Assembly (NCBI RefSeq): GCF_001458115.1
Contig: NZ_CZRP01000010.1
Span: 62,001-126,000 of the forward strand
DNA length: 64,000 nt
Direction: 5' to 3'
DNA from: Gracilibacillus massiliensis
GTDB lineage: Bacteria; Bacillota; Bacilli; Bacillales; Amphibacillaceae
In this document: positions 1 through 8,042 of the stretch, piece after piece
Layout: each line of letters opens with the position of its first letter
Position numbering within the stretch: the stretch's first letter is position 1
The notes under the pieces: model-generated
Told to the model about the DNA's origin: nothing
What the model saw: the letters and a program-made list of their open reading frames with translations, nothing else
The model's database searches: none
Position numbers and translations under genes: made by a program

Positions 1-567
1 TATTTTCAACACATACCTTACTTTGAAGGCCAAAAAGAAGAGATAGGCTATGATTTTGTTAATCTTGGTGGGGTTCATACTGAACAATTAGGTATCTACT
101 CTAAGGATATTCAAAATGTAGATGAAGTACCCGAGGAAACAGTTGTTATTCTAAGTCGATCTGTGGCAGACCATGGGAGAGTGTTATCGTTATTACAGGA
201 TCATGACCTCATTACACTTGACGAAAATGTTGATCCGGTTGATGCAACAGTAGATGATGTTGTAGAAAATCCACTTAATTTAGAATTTGATGCAAGTGTG
301 GACGCTGGATTATTGCCAGAATTTTATGACCGCGAAACAGATGCACTAGTAGCGATTAACGCTAATTATGCAATTGAAGGTGGCGTAAACTTTGATGATG
401 CTGTTATTCTAGAGGAACCAGATTTCTCTTATACAAATATCATCGCAGCTCGCTCAGAAGACGAAAATAATGAAGCATTGCAAAAGTTAGTAGAGGTACT
501 TCAGTCAGAAGAAATTAAAACATTCATGGAAGAAGAATATAAAGGTGCAGTAGTACCTGCAGAATAA
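1..567 (+). CDS. metQ: MetQ-like methionine ABC transporter substrate-binding lipoprotein, 3' part
   Basis: The reading frame is open from base 1 to the TAA at 565-567, so the N-terminus (lipobox, first lobe) lies outside the window. The visible part (about 188 residues) has the hallmarks of the NlpA/MetQ family: an IPYFEG segment, a GGVHTEQLGIYS stretch, a VADHGRVLSLLQDHDLITL block and a late VAINANYAIEGG motif. Proteins of this family are surface lipoproteins that bind D/L-methionine for a MetN-MetI importer. The usual metN-metI-metQ order implies those genes lie just upstream, which cannot be seen here. The gene converges on the chemoreceptor at 2623-4344. The terminator they once shared is split by an insertion sequence. 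Family assignment is firm; the exact substrate is inferred. Confidence 0.85.
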   Translation, partial: YFQHIPYFEGQKEEIGYDFVNLGGVHTEQLGIYSKDIQNVDEVPEETVVILSRSVADHGRVLSLLQDHDLITLDENVDPVDATVDDVVENPLNLEFDASVDAGLLPEFYDRETDALVAINANYAIEGGVNFDDAVILEEPDFSYTNIIAARSEDENNEALQKLVEVLQSEEIKTFMEEEYKGAVVPAE

Positions 568-579
568 TAATGTAAAAAA

Positions 580-593
580 GGTGGCGAACTTGA
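580..593 (+). terminator. Left half of the metQ/mcp terminator, split by an IS, with 3-bp target duplication
   Basis: A-run plus GGTGGCGAA (580-588), CT, then TGA (591-593). The matching right half is TGA (2605-2607) followed by TTCGCCACC (2608-2616) and eight T. Removing 594-2604 and one TGA rebuilds a perfect 9-bp stem with a CTTGA loop, flanked by A and T runs. That is a bidirectional rho-independent terminator, as expected between convergent genes. Confidence 0.8.
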
Positions 594-686
594 TAAAGTG
601 GTCCCTATGTCAAGGACACTTTTAAAAAAAGGCCTTAAATTTAGATGATTAATATCGTATTCTTCTGTTAAGGAGAAGATACGACA

Positions 687-730
687 TAAGAACCAGTACC
701 TCTTCTGCCATAGAAAGTTACTGGTTCTTA
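687..730 (+). terminator. Hairpin near the IS left end, possible read-through block
   Basis: Perfect 12-bp inverted repeat TAAGAACCAGTA (687-698) and TACTGGTTCTTA (719-730) with a 20-nt loop, followed by AATTTTA. It lies between the IS left end and the 758-1150 gene. It could stop transcription entering from metQ, though the T run is weak. Confidence 0.45.
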
Positions 731-757
731 AATTTTATCCGTGTCTTAGATGTATAT

Positions 758-1150
758 ATGAATAGAAATTTTATAAAGTCATTTGATAGCTTTCAAGTAT
801 TTATGCTGGGGGAAGATAGGCCGAATTACATTCATAGGTATTGTAACCAATTGGATGATTCACAATGGCAATGGTTTTATGAACAGATGTTGGAACCTGT
901 TGCTTTTGTTACGGACATCACGTATCTTTTCTATGTACTAAAGTGGATTCTAAAGTATGACTTTGACGATTTATCCTATGCTGTGTATTTTCAGGATATT
1001 ATGAATCCCGAATGTATTCCGCAGTCACAAATCAAAGATGAGTGGTTGGCGAAACTGTTGGATCGCTATGAGCAACGTTTGAAGAAGGAATTATCGGAAA
1101 TCCATTATAGCTCGAATGTTACTATTGATGATGACGCTGGTATATTCTAA
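758..1150 (+). CDS. Uncharacterised 130-aa protein carried inside the IS3-family element
   Basis: This acidic, aromatic-rich 130-residue protein has no motif I recognise. It has no clear transmembrane segment or signal peptide, and its middle is rich in Trp, Tyr and Phe. It lies inside the terminal repeats of the IS, antisense to the transposase, and its last 29 bp overlap the 3' end of orfB. No strong ribosome site precedes the ATG, so the start, or even expression, is uncertain. It may be a passenger gene or a decayed fragment picked up by the element. The unbroken frame over 390 bp, covering most of the otherwise unexplained IS segment, favours a real gene. Function unknown. Confidence 0.45.
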   Translation: MNRNFIKSFDSFQVFMLGEDRPNYIHRYCNQLDDSQWQWFYEQMLEPVAFVTDITYLFYVLKWILKYDFDDLSYAVYFQDIMNPECIPQSQIKDEWLAKLLDRYEQRLKKELSEIHYSSNVTIDDDAGIF

Positions 1151-2078
1151 GTGGGTATTCACCTGTTTTTAAATACGCTGCATATTGATTAGGGGAGAGT
1201 TTTGCTAGTTTCCATTGATAACGGTCATTATTATAATAATCCATGTAGTTATCAACCTCTTGGCAAAGCTCCTCAAAACAATGGCAGTTTTTCAAATTGA
1301 GTTCATCCTTCATATGCCCGAAAAATGACTCCTGCGGTGCGTTGTCCCAACAGTTACCACGTCGGGACATGGATTGCCTAAGTTCCTTATCTTTTAACAG
1401 TTGTCGGAAAGAGACGCTTGTATAGTGACAGCCTTGGTCAGAATGGATGATGGCATCCGTCTCTAAGTTATTACCATGCGTTTTTAGTAGGATTTTAATT
1501 GTTTCCAATACAAAATCGACTTCAAGTGATTCACTTGAAACGTATGCCAGTACCTGTTTCGTGTAACCATCCTTTATGACAGAGAGATAAGCTTTACAGC
1601 CATTATTGTAATAAAGATAAGTTATATCTGTAAGTAGTATTTTTCCTGCACCATGTTGTTCAAATTCTCTATTTACTATATTTTCTGATATGGTATCTGT
1701 CCTCAACGCTTTAGCCATTCTTCTGTATGGATTTGCCTTTCTGATTGGACAAAATAAACTAAACTTTTTCATGAGGCGACTGATTTTCTTTTGGTTCATC
1801 CTTATGCCCATATGCAGAAGGCGCATATATATGCCTCGTCTGCCTTTGTCATATCCGCGAAAACGATATGCTTCCAATATTAGTTCAAAATCTTTTTTAT
1901 CCTGCTCATCTTTCTTTATGCGTTTCTCTGCGGACTTCAACCAGTTGTAATAACCACTTCTTGACACACCTGCCATATCACAAAGCCAATAGATATTAAG
2001 CTCATTATTATCTCTTAATGTTATTTCTTCGATGTGTCTGAATTTTTCTTCTGGCGTTGCTTCTGGTTTTCCTGCCAC
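1122..2078 (-). CDS. IS3-family transposase OrfB (DDE integrase core), expressed by frameshift
   Basis: The 318-residue frame holds an HTH_21-like start (about residues 20-80) and an rve/DDE integrase core. The three acidic positions are visible: Asp in LLTDITYLYY, Asp in IIHSDQGCHYTS, and Glu in APQESFFGHMKDE. A YYNNDRYQWKL segment near the C-terminus is typical of IS3. It overlaps orfA by 58 bp in the -1 frame. The -1 frame is open back to an A-rich slippery site within orfA, so the active product is probably an OrfAB fusion. The isolated GTG start at 2078 is unlikely to be the main one. It catalyses cut-out-circularise transposition through a DDE mechanism. Confidence 0.9.
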   Translation of the reverse strand: MAGKPEATPEEKFRHIEEITLRDNNELNIYWLCDMAGVSRSGYYNWLKSAEKRIKKDEQDKKDFELILEAYRFRGYDKGRRGIYMRLLHMGIRMNQKKISRLMKKFSLFCPIRKANPYRRMAKALRTDTISENIVNREFEQHGAGKILLTDITYLYYNNGCKAYLSVIKDGYTKQVLAYVSSESLEVDFVLETIKILLKTHGNNLETDAIIHSDQGCHYTSVSFRQLLKDKELRQSMSRRGNCWDNAPQESFFGHMKDELNLKNCHCFEELCQEVDNYMDYYNNDRYQWKLAKLSPNQYAAYLKTGEYPLRIYQRHHQ

Positions 2079-2479
2079 TCTGCCTGCCTGTCTAGAAATT
2101 CTGTTTTTTTTAGAAATTCATTCTCTTGTTTTAAGTATCTGATTTGATGTTCCAATCGCTTTATTCGGTCGACATCCGTTAATTCCTTAGTGGAAGGACG
2201 ACCAGAATTTTTCCCTCTCAGGTCTTGATAACCGTCTATTCTCGATGCATACTCCTTAATTCTTTGAACCAGACTGCTTCTTCTCTTTTCACCTAAAAGA
2301 GTCGGATCAATTCCCATATCACTTAGTATAGCTGATGGTCCTTTTCCAGTTTGGTATTCGGGATGAAAACGTTCTTTAAATTCTTTTGTGTAAGAAATAG
2401 TTGTTTCACTTACTTTCTCGATGAAAGGATTGGACCGTAGCTGTATTTGTTGTTCTTCTGAAAATTTGTTTCTCCCCAT
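2021..2479 (-). CDS. IS3-family transposase OrfA (DNA-binding, leucine-zipper region)
   Basis: A 152-residue basic protein with an N-terminal helix-turn-helix-like part and a heptad-rich coiled coil (IKRLEHQIRYLKQENEFL, about residues 108-125), as in IS3-family OrfA proteins. It starts at ATG 2479, just inside the right IS end. Its second helical region contains a KGPSAILSDMGID segment. The frame runs over orfB and ends at a TAA at 2021. It normally binds the terminal repeats and, fused to OrfB by -1 frameshifting, forms the full transposase. Alone it may act as a regulator. Confidence 0.85.
   Translation of the reverse strand: MGRNKFSEEQQIQLRSNPFIEKVSETTISYTKEFKERFHPEYQTGKGPSAILSDMGIDPTLLGEKRRSSLVQRIKEYASRIDGYQDLRGKNSGRPSTKELTDVDRIKRLEHQIRYLKQENEFLKKTEFLDRQAEWQENQKQRQKKNSDTSKK
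2105..2111 (-). promoter_or_regulatory. A AAA AAA slippery heptamer for -1 frameshifting in orfAB
   Basis: On the minus strand the orfA codons read CTA AAA AAA ACA, placing a classic A AAA AAA heptamer in the zero frame. The -1 frame is free of stops from here through the orfB GTG. This is the usual IS3-family arrangement. Confidence 0.75.
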
Positions 2480-2525
2480 TTTTTCAACCTCACCTATTAG
2501 AATAAGTTAACTATAACAAAAAAAA

Positions 2526-2597
2526 GACCCTGCAAAACAGAGTCAGTAAAAATTCAAGGACATGCCTCTTTTTTTAAACTGTCTATTCTACAGGGTC
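2526..2597 (-). terminator. Terminator-like hairpin upstream of orfA inside the IS right end
   Basis: GACCCTG (2526-2532) and CAGGGTC (2591-2597) pair across a 58-nt loop. On the minus strand the 3' arm is followed by a long T run. It overlaps the IS terminal repeat. It may block read-through from the upstream chemoreceptor gene into the transposase, a device known in other IS elements. Confidence 0.45.
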
Positions 2598-2622
2598 CAT
2601 TTTATGATTCGCCACCTTTTTT

Positions 2623-4344
2623 TTATAAGTTAAACCGACTGACAAGTTGATTCAAATCTTTCGATAGTTTTGCAAGTGAATCAGCATTACTCGCAATCTC
2701 TTGCATGGATGCTGATTGTTCCTCAGCAGTTGCTGAGCTCTCCTCTATTCCTGCCGCTACTTCTTCTGATGTAGAAGCAATATCTGTACTGGCACTGCTT
2801 ACTTTTTCACTTGAACCAGCAATCTCCGTTAAGTTGGTTGTGATAATATTGATACGATCAATCATACTACTCATCGATGACTGAATCGTCTTAAAGCTTT
2901 GCTGACTTTCCAGTATCTGTTCATTACCAGTCTCCACTTTTGAATAACCGCCTTCTAGCGCACCAGCTACTTCAGAGGTTTCGGATTGGAGACCACCGAT
3001 AATATCTGTTATTTCTGTAACAGAATCACTCACTTGCTCCGCTAATTTACGTACTTCATCTGCGACAACAGCAAACCCTTTACCGGATTCTCCTGCTCTT
3101 GCTGCTTCAATTGCTGCGTTTAATGCTAAAAGATTTGTTTGTTCGGCAATATCTTGTATCACATCAATTAGTGTAGATATTTTTTTCGATTGATCTTCTA
3201 AACCTTTTACTTTTCCAACGGTATTCCTCATCATTTCTGTAATTTCTTTCATATAGTCTACGGATTGATTCATTTGTGTTTCACTTGTTGTTGATAATTG
3301 CAGGACATCCTCTGATGCAGTTTGCAAGGACGAACCTTCTGTGCTTGAATCTCCTATTTTGCGGTGTAATGCTTCCATCGATGCCGAAATATCTCCTGAA
3401 GCACTTGCTTGTTGCTCAGCCCCTTTTGACATTTCCTCCATCGTTGTTGCTATTTGCTGTGAACCTTGACTAACTTCATCTGACGCTCGTGAAAGTTCAT
3501 TACTTTGACCATTTACCTGATTAGAAATCGTTTTGATTTGTCCGACCATATTTCTTAATTCATCCATCATTCTGTTCGTACTCTTAGCTAAACGACCAAT
3601 CTCATCTTTTCGATTATCATCTAGATGAGCCATGTTAAGATTACCATTTGCTACATTTTCATTCACTTCCACTAACTGTCCAATCGGTTTCGTTATTTGA
3701 CGAATTAAGAGAAAGCTCATTAGGAATAAAACAATGATAAATATAGCCATGATAATAATAAAAGCAACAAATGTATAATAGGTGGTCATTTCTATTTCTT
3801 CTAAAACAGTAGTCGTGCTCTCATCTAATTCCTGTTGCAATAAATCGATCTCATTACGAGCAATTTCAAATTCATTGCGCATATTGTCTAATAGACTGTT
3901 TATCATAACGGTATCTGAAGATTCAAAAATCGATTCGGTCATCGTTTTCCATCTGTCGAAGCTAGCATAAAAATTAGAGAAATGTTCATCAACGAGCGTT
4001 TGATCAAGATGTGTATTTTCTCGTAATATTTCCTCTGCTACTTGCATTCTTTCCTCTACTTGTGACACATTTTCTTGATAATCTGCTACATATGTTTCTT
4101 GATTTCCTTCCTCTAAAAATGATGTAATAATAGATTGATCAGCCTGATACAAATCTCGATCCGCATTTAACAAATTAAAGGTTGGCTGATAAAGGTCATC
4201 ATAGAGTTGTTGTTCTAATTGGTCACTTGTTGATACAATAGTCATAATGAATAGAGTAGTGCTTGCTACAATCACAAGAATAGCCAATCCGAGGATGGCA
4301 TATAACTTTGTAGCTATCTTTTGGTTTTGTATAAATCTTTTCAT
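2623..4344 (-). CDS. Methyl-accepting chemotaxis protein, membrane-bound
   Basis: A 573-residue chemoreceptor. An N-terminal membrane helix (about 13-36) is followed by an extracytoplasmic helical sensor (about 37-185, four-helix-bundle-like). A second membrane helix (about 190-216), a HAMP linker ([19 protein letters not shown]) and a long cytoplasmic coiled coil come next. The hairpin tip motif [20 protein letters not shown] and the following [15 protein letters not shown] bind CheW/CheA. There is no CheR-tethering pentapeptide at the C-terminus. It starts at ATG 4344 behind AAGGGGGA. The stop codon lies in the T run of the split terminator, so the IS beyond it left the gene intact. The ligand cannot be read from the sequence. 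Confidence 0.95.
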   Translation of the reverse strand: MKRFIQNQKIATKLYAILGLAILVIVASTTLFIMTIVSTSDQLEQQLYDDLYQPTFNLLNADRDLYQADQSIITSFLEEGNQETYVADYQENVSQVEERMQVAEEILRENTHLDQTLVDEHFSNFYASFDRWKTMTESIFESSDTVMINSLLDNMRNEFEIARNEIDLLQQELDESTTTVLEEIEMTTYYTFVAFIIIMAIFIIVLFLMSFLLIRQITKPIGQLVEVNENVANGNLNMAHLDDNRKDEIGRLAKSTNRMMDELRNMVGQIKTISNQVNGQSNELSRASDEVSQGSQQIATTMEEMSKGAEQQASASGDISASMEALHRKIGDSSTEGSSLQTASEDVLQLSTTSETQMNQSVDYMKEITEMMRNTVGKVKGLEDQSKKISTLIDVIQDIAEQTNLLALNAAIEAARAGESGKGFAVVADEVRKLAEQVSDSVTEITDIIGGLQSETSEVAGALEGGYSKVETGNEQILESQQSFKTIQSSMSSMIDRINIITTNLTEIAGSSEKVSSASTDIASTSEEVAAGIEESSATAEEQSASMQEIASNADSLAKLSKDLNQLVSRFNL

Positions 4345-4411
4345 TTAAAGTCCCCCTTCCCCCCCTATATCGACATAAACAGTCAAAATATTAAACTTAG
4401 GAGATGGTAAC

Positions 4412-4789
4412 ATGCAGAAATTAGTATTAGAAGAAGCGTGGAAAACAACAATTAGTGACCAGGATCACCAAGACATCGTCACAATTTTCAATAAAACGAA
4501 AGAGACACTAAAAAAAATCATCCCGATTCGTTCTGCCTTCAATCATAGGGATGATTTATTAATAACTGTATTACTTCATAATTTTACTGATACCAAGTTA
4601 GACTTGCGTAATGTAACCATCCAACTCGTAAAGGAAGAGGAGACCTTAGCTACTCAAAAATTCCAAGATAACAGACTATTATTAGAGCCAATCACCAGTA
4701 TGCCCTGGACATTCATTTTCCCTAAAAATAGCTACTCATCGCTAGATAAATTCAATGAACAATCCTATCAGATGATTATGATACCTTAG
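4412..4789 (+). CDS. SLAP-domain protein
   Basis: This 125-residue protein matches the SLAP domain pattern of Bacillaceae. It has an N-terminal EEAWKTTISDQDHQDI segment, a central IPIRSAFNHRDDLLITVLLHNFT block and a C-terminal ITSMPWTFIFP motif. SLAP domains are known from accessory-Sec/S-layer-associated proteins of Bacillus; the biochemical role is unclear. There is no signal peptide, so a cytoplasmic or peripheral location is likely. AGGAG lies 8 nt before the ATG. Its stop overlaps the stop of the convergent ABC permease gene by 4 bp. It is divergent from the chemoreceptor. Family call good, function unknown. Confidence 0.75.
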   Translation: MQKLVLEEAWKTTISDQDHQDIVTIFNKTKETLKKIIPIRSAFNHRDDLLITVLLHNFTDTKLDLRNVTIQLVKEEETLATQKFQDNRLLLEPITSMPWTFIFPKNSYSSLDKFNEQSYQMIMIP

Positions 4790-6381
4790 CCGAGAGCATC
4801 TCTTCGGCGATAGCTAATAAAACTGAACACAAGTCCCACCGTACTAATAAATAATAAAATTAAAATCGGTGTCCAATTAAATTCATCGACTGGTAATTGT
4901 GGAATATGCGAAAAACTTGATAGATCCGCTAACCAGGCGGGCATCTCGATTAATCCACCTAAATATACCGTGAAGAAAGAATAAACGAGATAGAGCCAAA
5001 CCAATGGTGTCGATTTCGGTTTCCACGCAAATAATAAAACGGCAATCATTAGAACCAATAGCATCGCCGGTAAATACGACAGACCTGCTTTTAGTAGATT
5101 AACAAATGGAATAGGTTCTTCCATAACTTGTGAAGAAGCAAACCACAAACCAAAATTAGCAAGAAAAAGAGACACGATTCCAAGTAGAATAGCGATGATC
5201 AAATAATGAGCGATTAGGGAGAATCTTGAAATTCCTCGTGTCAATAAATGCTCTGTTCTGCCTTTCTTCTCTTCCCCTCTTACTCTAAGAAAAACTAACA
5301 CTGCTGGTACCGTCGCCATAATGGCTAATACTACCATCAACATTGTAATAAATTGTTCTGTCATACTATATGCTGAATTGTCTCCTACCATTTGCATGAG
5401 TACTTCATTATTTTCAAAAAAGGCTTCCAGATCACCTAATACCGAACCATAAGAAGCACCTAAAAAAAACATCACAATCACCCAGGAAATAATAGCCGTT
5501 CGTTGTAATCTCAGAATCAGACCCAAAGGAGATAACAACCATCTTGATCCTTCTCTTTTACCTGGTTTTGACGGCAGAAGCCCTGCACCAATGTCACGGT
5601 TGTTATTTAAATAAAATGCAATCAGCGTAAATACAAGAGACACCACAATAGTTACCAAGATCGGCCACCAATAATTTTGCACATATACTTCCGTTCTCAA
5701 AACAAGACCAAGCGGTGAGATTAAACTTAATACTTCACTGCTTACATCACCAATCGCTCGTAATAAATAGGCGACTATTAATACTAGAAACGAAAGACCA
5801 ACTACACCACGGGATGTTTCTGAGAGTTGGCTAATCAACGCTGTAATCGAGGTAAACCATAACCCTGTAACTGTAAGTGTCAGTCCATATAAGATAGAGC
5901 CTGTCATCCCCATTCCACCTAAGTTCATCGCAATTAAGCCAAAACCGATTAATAACCCAATCACGATATTTAAGAGAGTAACGAAAATAACGGAAGCACT
6001 TAAACTAGATAAGCGCCCAACTGGTAAAGAACGAAGTAGTTCCTGTTTTCCCTCTTCTTCTTCTGCCCGTGTCATTTTAGTGATGAGTAAAATACTCATC
6101 ACAGCAAAAACAATTGCTGTAAACAATAACATTTGGTGTGCCATCATTGCTCCATTTGTATAATTATCCAAGCCATAGCCTGGTCCTACCATTGCTGTCA
6201 TTGCGGGATTTTCCATTGTTTGTGCCATCGATTGCCGTTCCTGATCTGACTGATATAACCCAGTAAAAGCAGAAGCTGTTAAGACCGTGACCCCTACTAA
6301 CGAAATCGCCCAAATTAAGCTCGCTACTCTATTTTGTCTCAAAGTAAAGAACAACAACTGGAATGTTTTATCATATAACAT
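4786..6381 (-). CDS. ABC-2-type exporter permease (two fused six-helix halves)
   Basis: This 531-residue polytopic protein has about 12 predicted membrane helices in two homologous halves. Each half contains a similar cytoplasmic motif: TRAEEEEGKQELLRSLPVGR near residue 105 and VRGEEKKGRTEHLLTRGISR near residue 365. That internal repeat is typical of the TnrB/YhfA-like large ABC exporter permeases. It starts 4 bp after the stop of the ATPase gene, with AAGGAGTGAGG overlapping that stop, so the two are translationally coupled. The pair likely exports a drug, peptide or lipid; the substrate is not evident. Confidence 0.85.
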   Translation of the reverse strand: MLYDKTFQLLFFTLRQNRVASLIWAISLVGVTVLTASAFTGLYQSDQERQSMAQTMENPAMTAMVGPGYGLDNYTNGAMMAHQMLLFTAIVFAVMSILLITKMTRAEEEEGKQELLRSLPVGRLSSLSASVIFVTLLNIVIGLLIGFGLIAMNLGGMGMTGSILYGLTLTVTGLWFTSITALISQLSETSRGVVGLSFLVLIVAYLLRAIGDVSSEVLSLISPLGLVLRTEVYVQNYWWPILVTIVVSLVFTLIAFYLNNNRDIGAGLLPSKPGKREGSRWLLSPLGLILRLQRTAIISWVIVMFFLGASYGSVLGDLEAFFENNEVLMQMVGDNSAYSMTEQFITMLMVVLAIMATVPAVLVFLRVRGEEKKGRTEHLLTRGISRFSLIAHYLIIAILLGIVSLFLANFGLWFASSQVMEEPIPFVNLLKAGLSYLPAMLLVLMIAVLLFAWKPKSTPLVWLYLVYSFFTVYLGGLIEMPAWLADLSSFSHIPQLPVDEFNWTPILILLFISTVGLVFSFISYRRRDALG

Positions 6382-6385
6382 GCCC

Positions 6386-7285
6386 TCACTCCTTATTCAA
6401 CTGTTCTTCAGAATGATAATGGCGCATAAACAAATCTTCTAATGTTGGTGGATTACTCTCTATCCTTTTGATCCCTAATTGACTTAATTCTTTCATAACT
6501 TGAGAGAGTCGTTCCGTATCTGCTTGAAAATAATAAACTCCTTGATCTAAAAACAAATGATGAACACCTGGTACATCCTCTAATATACTAGCCGATTTTT
6601 CTGTTTCCACTCTAATATTTGTTCTGGTTAAATGACGTAATTCGTCCAATGTTCCACTTTCAATCATTTCACCTTTTCTAATGATACCGACCTTGTCACA
6701 AAGCTTCTCCACTTCTGATAAGATATGACTGGAAAGCAGTACACTTTTTCCTTGTTGTTTGACCTCTTCTACACATTGTTGAAAGACTTTTTCCATTAGA
6801 GGATCTAATCCAGAAGTAGGTTCATCTAGAATAAAAAGATCACTTTCAGAAGCAAATGCAGAGATAAGTGCTACTTTTTGGCGATTACCTTTAGAATAGG
6901 TGCCAGCCTTCTTTTTGGGATCTAATTGAAACAGGTCAATAAGATGATCTCTTTTTGTTTTATTTAATTGCCCTTTTAAACTTAAAAAAGTATCGATGAT
7001 TTCTCCACCTGTTAGGTTATTCCATAAATTCACATCCCCAGGAACATATGCTACTTTTCGATGAATATCTACCGCGTCTTTCCAAACATCTTTACCAAAA
7101 ATAGTCGCATGACCGGATGTTGCTTGAATAATACCTAATAAAATTCGAATAGTAGTCGATTTTCCAGCTCCATTTGGTCCAATAAAGCCATAGACCTCTC
7201 CCTCTTTCACTTCAAATTCAATGTTATTTAAAGCTTGAAATGATCCAAACTTCTTACTAACTTGCTTTATTTCGATTCTATTCAA
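6386..7285 (-). CDS. ABC transporter ATP-binding protein of the exporter
   Basis: An ABC ATPase with Walker A (GPNGAGKST, about residue 40), signature region (YSKGNRQKVAL), Walker B (LFILDEPTSGLDPL) and switch His (LLSSHILSEVE). A C-terminal extension follows, as in DrrA-type exporters. An upstream ATG at 7321 exists, but AGGGAGG lies 8 nt before TTG 7285, and starting there gives the normal N-terminus (NRIEIKQVSKKFG). This 299-residue form is preferred. It pairs with the permease gene 4 bp downstream. The TetR-family gene is transcribed divergently 145 bp away, and palindromes between them suggest repression. Confidence 0.9.
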   Translation of the reverse strand: MNRIEIKQVSKKFGSFQALNNIEFEVKEGEVYGFIGPNGAGKSTTIRILLGIIQATSGHATIFGKDVWKDAVDIHRKVAYVPGDVNLWNNLTGGEIIDTFLSLKGQLNKTKRDHLIDLFQLDPKKKAGTYSKGNRQKVALISAFASESDLFILDEPTSGLDPLMEKVFQQCVEEVKQQGKSVLLSSHILSEVEKLCDKVGIIRKGEMIESGTLDELRHLTRTNIRVETEKSASILEDVPGVHHLFLDQGVYYFQADTERLSQVMKELSQLGIKRIESNPPTLEDLFMRHYHSEEQLNKE

Positions 7286-7306
7286 TAACAAAACCTCCCT
7301 ATAGTT

Positions 7307-7395
7307 TTGAAATATTTTCACTTATATATTTCATAATATATAAGTTTTTATTTAATTTCAACATATTTTGAAATTTATTTATTGTTTAATTTCAA
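7307..7395. promoter_or_regulatory. Probable TetR operators between the exporter genes and the regulator
   Basis: A perfect 8-bp inverted repeat AATTTCAA (7354-7361) / TTGAAATT (7368-7375) with a 6-nt spacer lies in the divergent promoter region. Extra half-sites occur: TTGAAAT at 7307-7313 within a TGAAA-TAT-TTTCA palindrome, and AATTTCAA at 7388-7395. The repeated half-site suits cooperative binding by the adjacent TetR-type protein. Inference from position and symmetry. Confidence 0.6.
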
Positions 7396-7430
7396 AATAT
7401 TAATTAAAATAAGAGATAGAGGTGAAGTAA

Positions 7431-8015
7431 ATGGACGGTTTTCAAAAACGAACCAAATTAAAACAAAACAGTATATTAGAAGCGGCCTTACACTTATTTT
7501 CTCGCTTCGGTATAAAGAAGGTGTCGATTGGTGAAATTGCCCAAAAAGCGGAAGTTTCCCAGGTAACCATATATAATTATTTTGAAAGTAAAGACAATTT
7601 AATCCATCAAACACTTGTCTATTATATAGAAAAAACCTATCAGAAATACCAAGATATTATTAATCGTAATACAAGCTTTCCTGAAAAAATAGAAAGCATA
7701 ATTTTTAATAAAGTCGATATTGCAGGTTCTATACACGAAGAAGTTTATCAATATCTGATAAAAGATTTTGCAGATGGACAATCCTATTTAGAAACCATAT
7801 ACCAGGAAAAATCGATACCGTTTTTTCGACAACTGATCGCACAAGGAAAAACAGAGGGGTATATTCATAAAGAAATATCAGAAGAAGCAATCATGTTTTA
7901 TATCCACATGATGAAAGAACATATGCAAAAAAAGGAACTAAATGATTATTTATTACCTATTACAGAAGATATAATGCATCTGTTCTTTTATGGTATAATG
8001 GGCAAAAAACAGTGA
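7431..8015 (+). CDS. TetR/AcrR-family transcriptional regulator
   Basis: A 194-residue protein with an N-terminal TetR helix-turn-helix (about 10-57: SILEAALHLFSRFGIKKVSI then AEVSQVTIYNYFESKDNL). A helical ligand-binding domain of no specific recognisable type follows. AGAGGTGA precedes the ATG. It is divergent from the ABC exporter operon, and the shared intergenic region carries repeated palindromic half-sites. It is therefore most likely a local repressor of the exporter and of itself, released by a substrate of the pump. The inducer is unknown. Confidence 0.9.
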   Translation: MDGFQKRTKLKQNSILEAALHLFSRFGIKKVSIGEIAQKAEVSQVTIYNYFESKDNLIHQTLVYYIEKTYQKYQDIINRNTSFPEKIESIIFNKVDIAGSIHEEVYQYLIKDFADGQSYLETIYQEKSIPFFRQLIAQGKTEGYIHKEISEEAIMFYIHMMKEHMQKKELNDYLLPITEDIMHLFFYGIMGKKQ

Positions 8016-8042
8016 AAAGTATGACATCAAGGAGGCAGTTTG

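Larger units (their letters stand above)
594..2604 (-). mobile_element. IS3-family insertion sequence (about 2.0 kb) with an extra antisense gene
   Basis: The ends form imperfect inverted repeats. The left end reads TAAAGTGGTCCCT and the right end, on the complement, TAAAATGGACCCT. Similarity continues inward for about 50 bp through GACA and a TTTAAAAAAAG segment. A 3-bp direct repeat TGA flanks the element, typical of IS3-family insertion. It carries overlapping orfA/orfB transposase genes on the minus strand with a frameshift signal. It also holds about 500 bp with a plus-strand gene between the left end and orfB. IS3 elements are usually 1.2-1.6 kb, so about 2.0 kb is large. Both transposase frames look intact. 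Confidence 0.8.

Noticed and set aside
1690-1950. Plus-strand frame inside the IS3 orfB
   Set aside because: It is antisense to the well-supported integrase core and has no ribosome site.
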